Of a DNA stretch of 64,000 nucleotides, positions 18,599 through 28,018 are shown one piece after another. The stretch is from Achromobacter arsenitoxydans SY8 (GTDB lineage: Bacteria > Pseudomonadota > Gammaproteobacteria > Burkholderiales > Burkholderiaceae_B). The position numbers were made by a program, and so were the translations under genes. Position 1 is the first letter of the stretch. Each line of letters starts with the position of its first letter. The notes beneath the pieces were generated by a model. That model did not search any database. It was not told the origin of the DNA and worked only from the letters and a program-made list of their open reading frames with translations. The DNA lies in assembly GCF_000236785.1 (NCBI RefSeq), contig NZ_AGUF01000028.1, forward strand, positions 16,011 to 80,010, given 5' to 3'.

Positions 18599-18610
18599 CG
18601 GCAACGATAT

Positions 18611-18811
18611 ATGCAGCTTAACTTGCTGCCGTTGTCTTGCAGCATATTGATCCGCGCCGCACCGGCCGCGCACCAACAGGCCTACCAACCATGCTTTTCC
18701 CGCTTGCACGAACTACGACCCGGAACTTTCGCCCTATGTCGCGTTAGTTTTTCGTGCGTCGGGTTTCACCGTGTCAGGTCAGCGGTAGGACTCATCAAGA
18801 CAATCAAATAA
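18611..18811 (+). CDS. Possible thrS leader peptide ORF
   Basis: Frame of 66 codons starting MQLNLLPLSC only about six bases after the predicted start point and ending KTIK with a TAA that abuts the terminator stem. It has no ribosome site, so it would need leaderless initiation. It has only two Thr codons, so it is not a classical threonine attenuator peptide. It may be a chance frame. Confidence 0.25.
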   Translation: MQLNLLPLSCSILIRAAPAAHQQAYQPCFSRLHELRPGTFALCRVSFSCVGFHRVRSAVGLIKTIK

Positions 18812-18838
18812 ACGCGGCTTTGAGGCCGCGTTTTTCGT
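18810..18838 (+). terminator. Intrinsic terminator in the thrS leader
   Basis: Stem AACGCGGC / GCCGCGTT with the six-base loop TTTGAG and a run of five T. It ends about 50 bases before the thrS ATG. It could end a small RNA or act as an attenuator. Confidence 0.75.
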
Positions 18839-18886
18839 TTCTGTTTTTCGATTTTTCAGTTCCAAGAACCCCAGGAAGCACTCCCG

Positions 18887-20839
18887 ATGGTACAGATCAC
18901 ATTGCCCGATGGTTCGCAGCGCCAATTTCCGGGGCCGGTAACGGTCGCCGAAGTGGCGCAATCTATCGGTACGGGCCTGGCGAAGGCTGCCCTGGGCGGC
19001 CGCGTGACGTTTGAAGGCGCGGATTCCAAGCTCGTCGACACCAGTTTCCGCATCGAGGGCGATGCCCGCCTGGCAATCGTGACCGCCAAGGACGCGGACG
19101 GCCTGGATCTGATCCGCCATTCCACGGCGCATTTGCTGGCTTACGCGGTCAAAGAGCTGTTTCCCGACGCCCAGGTCACCATCGGCCCCGTGATCGACAA
19201 CGGCTTCTACTACGACTTTTCGTACAAGCGCCCCTTCACGCCTGAAGACCTGGCCGCCATCGAAAAGAAGATGGCCGAACTGGCCAAGAAAGACGAAGTC
19301 GTCACGCGCGAAGAATGGTCGCGCGACGACGCCGTCGAATTCTTCAAGGGCATCGGCGAAAAGTACAAGGCGGAAATCATCGCCTCGATCCCGTCCAACG
19401 AACCGCTCAGCCTGTATCGCGAAGGCGACTTCATCGACCTGTGCCGCGGCCCGCACGTGCCGTCCACGGGCAAGCTGAAGGTCTTCAAGCTGATGAAGGT
19501 GGCGGGCGCCTACTGGCGGGGCGACAGCAAGAACGAGATGCTTCAGCGCATCTACGGCACCGCCTGGGCCACCAAGGAAGAACAGGAAGCCTACCTGCAC
19601 ATGCTGGAAGAGGCCGAACGCCGCGATCACCGCAAGATCGGCCGCGAACTCGACCTGTTCCACTTCCAGGACGAGGCGCCGGGCCTGATTTTCTGGCATC
19701 CCAAGGGCTGGGCCCTGTGGCAGCAGGTGGAGCAGTACATGCGCTCCGTCTACCGCGACAACGGCTACCAGGAAGTCAAGGCGCCGCAGATCCTCGATAT
19801 CTCGCTCTGGAAAAAGACGGGCCACTGGGATAACTACCGTGAAAACATGTTCACGACGGAATCCGAGAACCGCGTTTACGGCCTGAAGCCGATGAACTGC
19901 CCGGGCCACGTGCAGATCTTCAACGCCGGCCTGCATTCCTATCGCGAACTGCCCCTGCGCTATGGCGAATTCGGCCAGTGCCACCGCAACGAGCCCTCGG
20001 GTTCGCTGCACGGCATGATGCGCGTGCGCGGCTTCACCCAGGACGACGGCCACATTTTCTGTACCGAAGAACAGCTCCAGGACGAGTGCGCCGATTTCAC
20101 CGCGCTGCTGCAGAAGGTCTACCGCGACTTCGGCTTCACCGAAGTCCTGTACAAGGTCGCCACCCGTCCCGAAAAACGCATCGGCACGGACGAAGTCTGG
20201 GATACGGCCGAGGCCGCCCTGATGGAAAGCCTGCGCCGCACCGGCTGCGAATTCGAGATCTCCCCGGGAGAGGGCGCCTTCTACGGCCCGAAGGTGGAAT
20301 ACACGCTGAAGGACGCCATCGGGCGCCATTGGCAGTGCGGCACGATCCAGGTGGACTTTTCCATGCCCGTGCGCCTGGGCGCCGAATACGTGGACCAGAA
20401 CGACCAGCGCCGTCCCCCGGTCATGCTGCACCGGGCCATCCTGGGTTCCCTGGAGCGGTTTATCGGCATGCTGATCGAAAACCACGCCGGCGCGATGCCT
20501 CCGTGGCTGGCTCCGGTGCAGGCTGTCGTATGCTGCATTTCCGAACCTTCGGCCGATTATGCGGCAGAAATCACGCAAAGCCTGAAAAAACAAGGCTTTA
20601 GAGTAGAGTCCGATTTGCGCGGTGAAAAAATCACTCGTAAAATTCGGGAGCACAGCCTGCAAAAGGTGCCGTACATTCTTGTCGTCGGCGACAAGGAGAA
20701 GCAGAACGGCACCGTAGCCGTACGCGGACTGGGTGGACTGGACCTTGGCGCCATCGCATACGACGACTTCGTCGCGCGACTCTCCGAGGACGTAGCCACC
20801 CGTCGCGACGTCAATCAACCTGATAGCAGCGCTGCTTAA
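18887..20839 (+). CDS. thrS: Threonine-tRNA ligase
   Basis: Class II aminoacyl-tRNA synthetase that charges tRNA-Thr, 650 aa against 642 in E. coli. Domains in order are TGS (residues 1-62, beginning [15 protein letters not shown]), the editing domain with [10 protein letters not shown] near residue 75, the catalytic core, and the anticodon-binding domain from about residue 540. The zinc and active-site segments are [10 protein letters not shown] (Cys), [10 protein letters not shown] followed by [13 protein letters not shown] (His), and motif 3 [22 protein letters not shown] site precedes the ATG. It is the first gene before infC, with an attenuator-like terminator in its leader. Confidence 0.97.
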   Translation: MVQITLPDGSQRQFPGPVTVAEVAQSIGTGLAKAALGGRVTFEGADSKLVDTSFRIEGDARLAIVTAKDADGLDLIRHSTAHLLAYAVKELFPDAQVTIGPVIDNGFYYDFSYKRPFTPEDLAAIEKKMAELAKKDEVVTREEWSRDDAVEFFKGIGEKYKAEIIASIPSNEPLSLYREGDFIDLCRGPHVPSTGKLKVFKLMKVAGAYWRGDSKNEMLQRIYGTAWATKEEQEAYLHMLEEAERRDHRKIGRELDLFHFQDEAPGLIFWHPKGWALWQQVEQYMRSVYRDNGYQEVKAPQILDISLWKKTGHWDNYRENMFTTESENRVYGLKPMNCPGHVQIFNAGLHSYRELPLRYGEFGQCHRNEPSGSLHGMMRVRGFTQDDGHIFCTEEQLQDECADFTALLQKVYRDFGFTEVLYKVATRPEKRIGTDEVWDTAEAALMESLRRTGCEFEISPGEGAFYGPKVEYTLKDAIGRHWQCGTIQVDFSMPVRLGAEYVDQNDQRRPPVMLHRAILGSLERFIGMLIENHAGAMPPWLAPVQAVVCCISEPSADYAAEITQSLKKQGFRVESDLRGEKITRKIREHSLQKVPYILVVGDKEKQNGTVAVRGLGGLDLGAIAYDDFVARLSEDVATRRDVNQPDSSAA

Positions 20840-20846
20840 CATTTCT

Positions 20847-20862
20847 AGGAGCTTTCAACATC
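20847..20862 (+). promoter_or_regulatory. Shine-Dalgarno and rare AUC start of infC
   Basis: AGGAG at 20847-20851, eight bases, then ATC at 20860-20862. No ATG, GTG or TTG in frame lies close by; the next ATG, at 20911, would delete the conserved N-terminus. Confidence 0.8.
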
Positions 20863-21411
20863 GCCACTGAAAAAGCCAATCGCATCAACGGTGAAATCCG
20901 CGTCCCCGAGGTGCGCCTGATAGGTCTGGACGGAGAACAGCTGGGCATCGTCAAGATCGCCGACGCATTCCGTCTTTCCGAGCAAAACGACGTGGATCTG
21001 GTGGAAATCGCGCCGAACGCCGAGCCGCCGGTCTGCCGTTTGATGGACTACGGCAAGTTCAAGTACCAAGAGCAGAAGCGCCAGGCCGAAGCCCGGTCCA
21101 AGCAGAAGGTCATCCAGGTCAAGGAAGTCAAATTCCGTCCGGCCACCGACGAGGGCGACTACCAGGTCAAGCTGCGCAACCTGCGCCGCTTCCTCGAAGA
21201 AGGCGACAAGGCCAAGGTGACGCTGCGCTTCCGCGGCCGCGAAATGGCTCACCAGGAGCTGGGTATGCGGGTGCTTGAGCGTGTGCGCGACGATCTCCTG
21301 GAGCTTGCCCAGGTCGAAGCCATGCCGAAGCTCGAAGGCCGTCAGATGGTCATGGTGCTGGCCCCCAAGAAGAAGGCCGTGCCCGCGGGCAAGCCCGAAT
21401 CGGCGGCCTGA
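20860..21411 (+). CDS. infC: Translation initiation factor IF-3
   Basis: Binds the 30S subunit, blocks early 50S joining and checks the start codon. Starting at the ATC at 20860 gives 183 aa, close to the 180 of E. coli, with the full conserved N-terminus ([19 protein letters not shown]). The N-domain, linker ([16 protein letters not shown]) and C-domain ([31 protein letters not shown]) are all present. IF-3 rejects non-standard start codons, so an AUC start is the known device for autorepression (AUU in E. coli). It follows thrS by about 20 bp. The expected neighbour rpmI is not next but 8.4 kb away. Confidence 0.95.
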   Translation: MATEKANRINGEIRVPEVRLIGLDGEQLGIVKIADAFRLSEQNDVDLVEIAPNAEPPVCRLMDYGKFKYQEQKRQAEARSKQKVIQVKEVKFRPATDEGDYQVKLRNLRRFLEEGDKAKVTLRFRGREMAHQELGMRVLERVRDDLLELAQVEAMPKLEGRQMVMVLAPKKKAVPAGKPESAA

Positions 21412-21459
21412 GCGCCGGCCGTACCACTTAAGGCAAGGCTCGGCCTTCCAATACCGCGA

Positions 21460-21492
21460 CCCGCCGTGTCCGCCTCGTGACCGGCGGGTTCG
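21460..21492 (+). terminator. Possible terminator after infC
   Basis: Arms CCCGCCG (21460-21466) and CGGCGGG (21482-21488) with a 15-base loop, followed by a poor T run. It would separate infC from gshB, but the structure is weak. Confidence 0.35.
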
Positions 21493-21576
21493 CTTATTGG
21501 GCGGCTCTGGGCTACGATGTCATAAAGTCAAGCCGCCTTCCCGCGAGGGGAGGCGGCGTCCGTTCAGGGTGTCGCG

Positions 21577-22563
21577 ATGCATGTTTTGTTCGTTTTGGAT
21601 CCTTTGCCGCTGCTCAAGGCCTACAAGGACAGTTCCGTCGCCATGATGCGCGCCTTGGTGGCGCGCGGCCATACGCTCAGCGTGGCCATGCAGGGCGACC
21701 TCTATATCGAGGCCGGCACGGTCAAGGCCACGACCACGCCGATCGAACTGGTTGCCGACGCCGATCTGCACGGCCATGCCTGGTGGCGCGAGTCCGCCGC
21801 GCGCGACCTGCCGCTGGCCGACTTTGGCGCGGTCGTGATGCGCAAGGATCCGCCGTTCGACATGGAATACGTGTATTCCACGCACCTGCTCGAGTACGCC
21901 GAGGCGCAGGGCGCCCGCGTGTTCAACGGCGGCGCGGCCATCCGCAACCATCCCGAAAAGCTCGCCATCACCGAAATCAGCGAATTCACGGCGCCTACGC
22001 TCGTGACGCGCAACATGGCCCGCCTCAAGGCCTTCCACGACACCCACCAGGACGTGATCGTCAAGCCGCTCGACGGCATGGGCGGCACGGGCGTCTTCCG
22101 CCTGCAGCCCAAGGATCCCAACCTGAACGCCATCCTGGAAACCCTGACCGACAATGGCGCGCGCACCATCATGGCGCAGCGTTACATCGCCGACATCGTC
22201 AAGGGCGACAAGCGCATTCTGCTGATCGGCGGCGAACCGGTGCCGTATTCGCTGGCCCGCATTCCGCTGGCCGGCGAAACGCGCGGCAACCTGGCGGCTG
22301 GCGGGCGCGGCGTGGCGCAGGAACTGTCGCCCCGTGACCGCGAGATCGCCGAGGCCGTGGCTCCCAAGCTGGCTGCCCGCGGATTGCTGCTGGTCGGCCT
22401 TGACGTCATCGGCGACTACGTCACCGAGGTCAACGTCACCAGCCCCACCTGTTTCGTGGAAATCGCCGAGCAAACCGGTTTCGATGTCGCGGGCATGTTC
22501 GTCCAGGCGCTGGAAAAAGCCGTTGCGGTCAAACCCGCGGCGGCCGGCGCGGTAGCGGCCTGA
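21577..22563 (+). CDS. gshB: Glutathione synthetase
   Basis: ATP-grasp ligase joining gamma-glutamylcysteine and glycine. It is 328 aa against 316 in E. coli. The N-terminus VLFVLDPLPLLKAYKDSSVAMMRAL and the D-x-V-x-MRKDPPFDMEYVYSTHLLE segment are hallmarks of bacterial GshB. The ATP-grasp core has VKPLDGMGGTGVFRL and the metal-binding ITEVNVTSPTCFVEI. No gshA is seen nearby. The PTS EIIA gene starts 20 bp after its stop, so the two are probably on one transcript. Confidence 0.96.
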   Translation: MHVLFVLDPLPLLKAYKDSSVAMMRALVARGHTLSVAMQGDLYIEAGTVKATTTPIELVADADLHGHAWWRESAARDLPLADFGAVVMRKDPPFDMEYVYSTHLLEYAEAQGARVFNGGAAIRNHPEKLAITEISEFTAPTLVTRNMARLKAFHDTHQDVIVKPLDGMGGTGVFRLQPKDPNLNAILETLTDNGARTIMAQRYIADIVKGDKRILLIGGEPVPYSLARIPLAGETRGNLAAGGRGVAQELSPRDREIAEAVAPKLAARGLLLVGLDVIGDYVTEVNVTSPTCFVEIAEQTGFDVAGMFVQALEKAVAVKPAAAGAVAA

Positions 22564-22583
22564 TCTGTGCCGGAACGCCTGAC

Positions 22584-22985
22584 ATGACCACGGGTATTGT
22601 GATCGTCGTGCACGCGCCCCTGGGCGCTGCCATGCGCGAATGCGCCAGCCACGTCATGGGCAACCTCGACGGCATGCTGGCCATCCACGATATTCAGCCC
22701 GAGGACCAGCCCGACGATCAGGCTCCGGCTGTCCTGAAGGACATCCTGGAACAAGACCACGGCGGTGGCGTGCTGGTGCTGACGGACCTGATCGGCGCCA
22801 CGCCGGCCAATATCTCGAAGCGCGCAGTCGCGGACGCCCAGGCCCAGGGCATCCAGTGCTGCGTGCTGGCCGGATTGAACACGCCGATGCTGCTGCGCGC
22901 GTTGACGTACCGCAACCTGCCTTTGGCTGAGACGCGCGAAAAAGCCCTGGCCGGAGGGGTGCAGGGCGTCTTGCGTGTAGACTGA
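22584..22985 (+). CDS. PTS EIIA component, mannose type
   Basis: Small phosphotransfer protein of 133 aa related to the EIIA domain of ManX. The phospho-acceptor is His10 in IVVHAPLG, and the LTDLIGATPANISKR stretch is typical. No EIIB, EIIC or EIID gene is present in the window. Together with HPr and EI just downstream, it probably forms a regulatory phosphorelay and not a sugar uptake system, as is known for many beta-proteobacteria. It lies directly after gshB. Confidence 0.9.
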   Translation: MTTGIVIVVHAPLGAAMRECASHVMGNLDGMLAIHDIQPEDQPDDQAPAVLKDILEQDHGGGVLVLTDLIGATPANISKRAVADAQAQGIQCCVLAGLNTPMLLRALTYRNLPLAETREKALAGGVQGVLRVD

Positions 22986-23093
22986 CGGGCAGGGAATTGC
23001 CCTATTATGTCGGCTATCATTTCAGGCCGAAGATCGGTTCGACGATTGGCTGCGATCAACACTGCGGCGTAGGCCGCGGTCATAAAATTTCCT

Positions 23094-23363
23094 ATGCCTA
23101 ATACAGACATTGTCATCAGCAACAAACTGGGCCTGCATGCCCGGGCCGCCGCCAAGCTGACCCAGCTCGCAAGCAAGTTTTCCAGCGAAATCTTCATTTC
23201 ACGCGGCGCGCAGCGCGTGAACGCCAAAAGCATCATGGGCGTCATGATGCTCGCCGCTGGGCTGGGTGTGACGGTCAAACTCGAGGCCTCGGGCAGCGAT
23301 GCCGAACAGGCGCTTTCCGAAATCGAAACCCTCTTCGACAGCAAATTCGGTGAGCAGGAATAG
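23094..23363 (+). CDS. ptsH: Phosphocarrier protein HPr
   Basis: Carries phosphate from EI to EIIA. It is 89 aa, with the phospho-site His15 in KLGLHARAAAKL and a Ser46 region (NAKSIMGVMML) that keeps the fold of the HPr kinase site. No HPr kinase gene is seen in the window. It follows the EIIA gene after about 108 bp and is 55 bp upstream of the ptsI start. The ribosome site is weak. Confidence 0.95.
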   Translation: MPNTDIVISNKLGLHARAAAKLTQLASKFSSEIFISRGAQRVNAKSIMGVMMLAAGLGVTVKLEASGSDAEQALSEIETLFDSKFGEQE

Positions 23364-23418
23364 AACATCTTCTGTAGCGGCCAGCCCGAGCCCAGCTCGG
23401 ACGGGTTCGCCCGCGTCC

Positions 23419-25176
23419 ATGGCGGACGCCCGCAACGGGGCTGGCTCTGCCAGCCCCGTTGTCTGTCTATATGGAAAAGGCGTCGCCAAGGGCTACGCGA
23501 TCGGGCGCGCGGTCGTCATGGGCGCCGCGGCCCTCGAGGTGGCGCACTACCGCATTTTGCCGGAAGACGTACCCGCCGAAAGCAGCCGCCTGACCTCGGC
23601 GCTGGCGTCCGCGCAACAGGAACTGCTGCAATTGGCCGACACCTTGCCGGCCGATGCGCCGCGCGAGCTTGGCGCCATGCTGAACGTGCACAGCCTGCTG
23701 CTGGGCGATCCCCTGCTGGCGGAGCAGACGCTCGCCCTGATCGCGGAACGCCACTACAACGCCGAATGGGCGCTGACGACTCAGGGCCAGATCCTGGGCC
23801 AGCAGTTCGACGCCATGGAAGACGAGTACCTGCGCGAACGCGGCGCCGATGTGCGCCAGGTCATCGAGCGGGTGCTGCACGTCCTGGCCGGCACGTCGGC
23901 GATCCTGCCCGACATGTCCCACATGGATGGCGATGAAGCGCTGGTGGTGGTGGCGCACGATATTTCTCCGGCGGACATGCTGCGTCTGCGCGGCGGGCGC
24001 TTTGCCGCCTTCGTCACCGACCTGGGCGGCCCCACTTCGCATACCGCGATCGTGGCGCGCAGCATGGGTGTGCCGGCGGTGGTCGCCATGGGCAACGTGC
24101 GAGAGCTCGTCCGTGACGGCGACATGCTCATCATCGACGGCGGCGCAGGCGCGGTGGTGGTCAATCCGTCCGAACGCATCCTGCAGGAATACCGGCGCCG
24201 CCAGGCCGCATACGCGGACGAGCGCGCGGAACTGAGCCTGTTGCGCGACGAGCCGTCCGTTACGCTGGACGGCATCGACGTCGTTCTGCACGCCAACATC
24301 GAACTTCCCGACGAGGCGGCGCTTGCGCTGGCGGCGGGCGCCCATGGCATCGGGCTGTTCCGCAGCGAATTCCTGTTCATGGGACGGCCGGACCTGCCGG
24401 GCGAAGAAGAGCAGTACGAAGCCTATGCGTCTGTCGTCAAGGTGATGGCCGGCAGGCCCGTCACGATCCGGACGCTCGACATCGGCTCGGACAAGACGCT
24501 GGATGGCGAGGCCACCGTGGCGACCAACCCCGCCCTGGGGCAGCGCGCCATCCGTTACTGCCTTGCCCGGCCGGAAATGTTCGCGACCCAACTGCGTGCG
24601 ATCTTGCGGGCGTCGGCGCACGGGCCGGTCCGGCTGCTGATCCCCATGATCGCCCACATGCATGAGGTCGTGGCGACCAAGGCGGCCATCGAGTGCGCGC
24701 GGCGCGAACTGGATGCTCGCGGGCAAGCCTATGCGCCGCACATGGAAATTGGCGCGATGGTCGAGGTTCCTGCCATCGCCATCGCCATCGAGCCCTTCGC
24801 TCAGGCGCTGGATTTCCTGTCCATCGGCACCAATGACCTGATCCAATACACCCTGGCGATCGACCGCGGCGACCACGATGTGGCGACGCTCTACGACCCC
24901 CTGCATCCCGCCGTGCTGCGGCTGGTGGCCAACACCATCAATGCCGGCGAACGGGCCGGCAAGCCGGTCGCCGTCTGCGGTGAAATGGCGGGCGATTCGC
25001 GCATGACCCGGCTGCTGCTGGGCCTGGGCCTGACCGAATTCTCGATGCACCCGCAGCAATTGCTGGACGTGAAGCGAGAAATCCGCCGTGCGCATTCCAA
25101 CGCGTTGCGCATCAAGGTGGCGACGGCCCTGAACCGGGCCTTGCCCGTGGACCTGGACGCGCTGGGTCCGACCTGA
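23419..25176 (+). CDS. ptsI: PTS enzyme I
   Basis: Phosphoenolpyruvate-protein phosphotransferase that starts the relay by self-phosphorylation from PEP. The ATG at 23419 gives 585 aa (E. coli 575), and the family N-terminus follows at VVCLYGKGVAKGYAIGRAVV. Longer frames overlap ptsH and look random. The phospho-His is His208 in GGPTSHTAIVARS. The PEP-binding barrel has IGLFRSEFLFMGR and the active Cys segment VAVCGEMAGD near the C-terminus. A strong bidirectional terminator follows 30 bp after the stop. Confidence 0.95.
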   Translation: MADARNGAGSASPVVCLYGKGVAKGYAIGRAVVMGAAALEVAHYRILPEDVPAESSRLTSALASAQQELLQLADTLPADAPRELGAMLNVHSLLLGDPLLAEQTLALIAERHYNAEWALTTQGQILGQQFDAMEDEYLRERGADVRQVIERVLHVLAGTSAILPDMSHMDGDEALVVVAHDISPADMLRLRGGRFAAFVTDLGGPTSHTAIVARSMGVPAVVAMGNVRELVRDGDMLIIDGGAGAVVVNPSERILQEYRRRQAAYADERAELSLLRDEPSVTLDGIDVVLHANIELPDEAALALAAGAHGIGLFRSEFLFMGRPDLPGEEEQYEAYASVVKVMAGRPVTIRTLDIGSDKTLDGEATVATNPALGQRAIRYCLARPEMFATQLRAILRASAHGPVRLLIPMIAHMHEVVATKAAIECARRELDARGQAYAPHMEIGAMVEVPAIAIAIEPFAQALDFLSIGTNDLIQYTLAIDRGDHDVATLYDPLHPAVLRLVANTINAGERAGKPVAVCGEMAGDSRMTRLLLGLGLTEFSMHPQQLLDVKREIRRAHSNALRIKVATALNRALPVDLDALGPT

Positions 25177-25207
25177 AACGCGCTTCGGCGCCGCCAGGCC
25201 ATGGAAT

Positions 25208-25244
25208 GGAAAAAGCCCGGAATCGCAAGTTCCGGGCTTTTTCC
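25208..25244. terminator. Strong bidirectional terminator between ptsI and amtB
   Basis: Perfect 15-bp inverted repeat: arms GGAAAAAGCCCGGAA and TTCCGGGCTTTTTCC with a 7-base loop. A-rich and T-rich ends allow use on both strands, fitting the convergent ptsI and amtB genes. Confidence 0.9.
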
Positions 25245-25331
25245 ATACTCCACACCCAATCGCTGCCCCCCCCGATCCGGGCCGCCAGGGAGCCGGCTTT
25301 GCCGGGCCCTGTGCGGCGCCCCGTTGAGGGG

Positions 25332-25349
25332 GAGGCGCGAACGCGCCTC
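25332..25349. repeat. G+C-rich palindrome, possible dispersed repeat
   Basis: GAGGCGC-GAAC-GCGCCTC between runs of G, 10 bases after the amtB stop. It has the look of the REP-like intergenic palindromes seen near gene ends in this family, but a single copy in this window cannot prove that. Confidence 0.4.
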
Positions 25350-25358
25350 GGGGGTGGG

Positions 25359-26597
25359 TCAACTATGGTAGGCCGATTCGCCGTGGCTCGTGACGTCCAG
25401 GCCTTCGCGTTCCTGGTCTTCCGGCACGCGCATGCCGCACAGGGCGTTGGCGATCTTGTAGGCAATCCAGGCCACCACGCCGGACCAGACAATGGTCAGC
25501 AGCACGCCTTCGAGCTGCACCCAAAGCTGGTGGGCGATCATGCCGGGCTCGGCCAGGCCGGGGCCGCCGAGGACTTGGGCGTTGAACACGCCGGTCAGCA
25601 GGGCGCCGACAATGCCGCCCACGCCGTGGATGCCAAACACGTCCAGCGCGTCATCGGCGCGCAGCATGCGCTTCAGGCCATTCACGCCCCAGACGCAGAC
25701 CACGCCGGCAACCACGCCGATGATCAGTGCGCCCACGGGGCCAACCAGGCCGGCGGCGGGGGTGATACCGACCAGGCCGGCAACTGCGCCCGAAGCGGCG
25801 CCCAGCATCGAGGGCTTGCCCTTGATGGCCCATTCCGTGAAGAGCCAGGCCAGCACGGCGCCAGCGGTGGCGATCATGGTGTTGAAGAAGGCCAGAGTGG
25901 CGTTCTCGTTGGCGGCCAGCGCCGAGCCGGCGTTGAAGCCGAACCAGCCCACCCACAGCAGGGCGGCGCCCACGAACGTCATCGGCAGGTTGTGCGGCTG
26001 CATCGCTTCGCGGCCATAGCCGACGCGCTTGCCGACCACATAAGCGCCCACCAGACCGGCAACGCCGGCGTTGATGTGCACCACGGTGCCGCCGGCGAAG
26101 TCCAGCGCGCCTTGGGCGTTGAGCAGACCCGGCGCCGTTTCGGACGCGAACCAGACCATGTGGGCGATGGGCACGTAGGCGAACGTGAACCAGATCACCG
26201 TGAATACCAGAACGCCCGAGAAGCGTGCGCGTTCGGCGAAGCTGCCGACCACCAGGGCGCAGGTGATGCCGGCGAACGTGGCCTGGAACGAGGCGAACAT
26301 CAGCTCGGTCAGGGTGTTCGACATGGCGTAGGCGCCGTCGGCCGGATTGAACATGCCGGAGAAGAAGGCGCGCGACAGGCCGCCGAAGAAGGCGTTGCCC
26401 TCGGTGAACGCGAGGGAATAGCCATAGATGAACCAGAGAACCAGGCCCAGCACGAACGTGCACAGCACTTGCAGCAACACGGACAACACGTTCTTGCTGC
26501 GTACCAGGCCGCCATAGAACATCGCCAGACCGGGTACGGCCATCATCAATACAAGCAGGGTAGAGACGAGCAACCAGGAGATATCTGCTTTATCCAT
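25359..26597 (-). CDS. amtB: Ammonium transporter
   Basis: Trimeric inner-membrane ammonium channel, 412 aa with about 11 helices. Conserved sites are visible: FAGITCALVVGSFAERARF (Phe gate region), ALDFAGGTVVHINAG with the Asp and first pore His, and VFGIHGVGGIVGALLTG with the second pore His. The C-terminal tail (EDQEREGLDVTSHGESAYHS) is the part that binds GlnK. It is preceded by glnK with 29 bp between them and has a TGGAG ribosome site. Expression is likely driven by the sigma-54/NtrC region upstream of glnK. Confidence 0.96.
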   Translation of the reverse strand: MDKADISWLLVSTLLVLMMAVPGLAMFYGGLVRSKNVLSVLLQVLCTFVLGLVLWFIYGYSLAFTEGNAFFGGLSRAFFSGMFNPADGAYAMSNTLTELMFASFQATFAGITCALVVGSFAERARFSGVLVFTVIWFTFAYVPIAHMVWFASETAPGLLNAQGALDFAGGTVVHINAGVAGLVGAYVVGKRVGYGREAMQPHNLPMTFVGAALLWVGWFGFNAGSALAANENATLAFFNTMIATAGAVLAWLFTEWAIKGKPSMLGAASGAVAGLVGITPAAGLVGPVGALIIGVVAGVVCVWGVNGLKRMLRADDALDVFGIHGVGGIVGALLTGVFNAQVLGGPGLAEPGMIAHQLWVQLEGVLLTIVWSGVVAWIAYKIANALCGMRVPEDQEREGLDVTSHGESAYHS

Positions 26598-26626
26598 TTT
26601 CAGGGCTCCATTGAGTCTTTATTTGT

Positions 26627-27160
<534 letters not shown>

Positions 27161-27409
27161 TCAAGCATTTGTAGCGAATTGATGCAGTGGTGGTCGCGGC
27201 CAGCCTTGCCGCGCGACACCCGCCGGCGCCCGTGTCCGGTACGCAGCTGGCCGCTCAGCGTTGCTGGCTGCGGCTTCGGGGGCGGCAGGCGGACTGCGAC
27301 ACGGTCCGTATCTGTCCAAAAAGTCCTCAAATTGGGGAGCGACCGTGATACGAGGGTTTACACGGATGAGCTTGTTGGTCTGGGTGGGCTCGAGAAGAAT
27401 CGGATTCAT
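27161..27409 (-). CDS. Possible small protein opposite the ubiK leader
   Basis: An 82-aa frame beginning MNPILLEPTQTNKLIRVNPR and VAPQFEDFLDRYG, then Pro/Ala-rich to the end. The first 40 residues look protein-like, but there is no ribosome site at the ATG and no family I recognise. It would run toward the glnK control region. Confidence 0.3.
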   Translation of the reverse strand: MNPILLEPTQTNKLIRVNPRITVAPQFEDFLDRYGPCRSPPAAPEAAASNAERPAAYRTRAPAGVARQGWPRPPLHQFATNA

Positions 27410-27527
27410 GAACAGGGCATCGGTCAATTGGGCGATGCCAAGGCGCTGCCGGTATCGGGCAGCGGCAGGGCTAAAGGTGTTGGTAGGGGGTTGCCGTCTG
27501 GCAGCCCGGTTTTCTCCTGTGCTTTGA

Positions 27528-27562
27528 AGGGCGGTCACCGCATGCGGCCCGCCCTTTTTTTT
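27528..27562 (+). terminator. Intrinsic terminator upstream of ubiK
   Basis: Arms AGGGCGG (27528-27534) and CCGCCCT (27549-27555), then eight T. No supported plus-strand gene ends here, so it may close a small RNA from the preceding 250 bases. Confidence 0.75.
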
Positions 27563-27643
27563 GGCACATGCCTGCGTCGAGGCTCTGAAACATATGCGTC
27601 GACGCACTACACTTGGGGCATCAAGAACATCGAGAGGCTGTAT

Positions 27644-27895
27644 ATGAACAATCGCACCCAATGGATGGAAGATCTCCAGAAGAACATCTCCGACCTGATC
27701 GCCCGCAGTCCTGCCGCGGATGTCGAGCGCAACGTGCGCGCCATGATGACGCAGGCGTTTTCCAAGCTGGATCTGGTCACGCGCGAAGAATTCGATGTGC
27801 AGGCCGACCTGCTTGCCCGCACCCGGGCGCGTGTTGATCAACTGGCCGCCCAGGTGCAGCAGATGGAGTCGCGCCTGTCCGCGCTGGACAAGTAA
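27644..27895 (+). CDS. ubiK: Ubiquinone biosynthesis accessory factor UbiK (BMFP family)
   Basis: Short coiled-coil protein of 83 aa (formerly YqiC) that helps the Ubi complex make ubiquinone. It shows the family layout: an amphipathic N-terminal helix (WMEDLQKNISDLIARSP), then the LVTREEFDVQADLLARTRARVDQL block leading into a trimeric coiled coil (LAAQVQQMESRLSALDK). The ATG at 27644 follows a GAGAGG site; the longer frame upstream is random. It is followed by comM, a neighbour pair often seen in proteobacteria. Confidence 0.85.
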   Translation: MNNRTQWMEDLQKNISDLIARSPAADVERNVRAMMTQAFSKLDLVTREEFDVQADLLARTRARVDQLAAQVQQMESRLSALDK

Positions 27896-28018
27896 GCACG
27901 GGAAGCCGCGCCGCGCATCGTCGGATGCGCTTGCGCGCGATGCTTTTGTCACGGCCGCGCCTGCGGCCGTTTGTTTTTTGCGGATACTGGCGGCTCCCGA
28001 ACCGATCCGGAGGCCGCA

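Larger units (their letters stand above)
18345..18886. other. Intergenic region and thrS leader
   Basis: The first 250 bases show no gene I can support. From about 18605 the DNA is a probable thrS leader: an extended -10 promoter, a possible 66-codon reading frame, and an intrinsic terminator close to the thrS ribosome site (all listed separately). Confidence 0.6.

Noticed and set aside
18605-18840. T-box riboswitch in front of thrS
   Set aside because: No T-box bulge sequence or specifier loop was found, and T-boxes are not expected in beta-proteobacteria.
18779-20842. 687-codon minus-strand open frame
   Set aside because: Fully opposite thrS, whose catalytic motifs are complete; no recognisable protein features.
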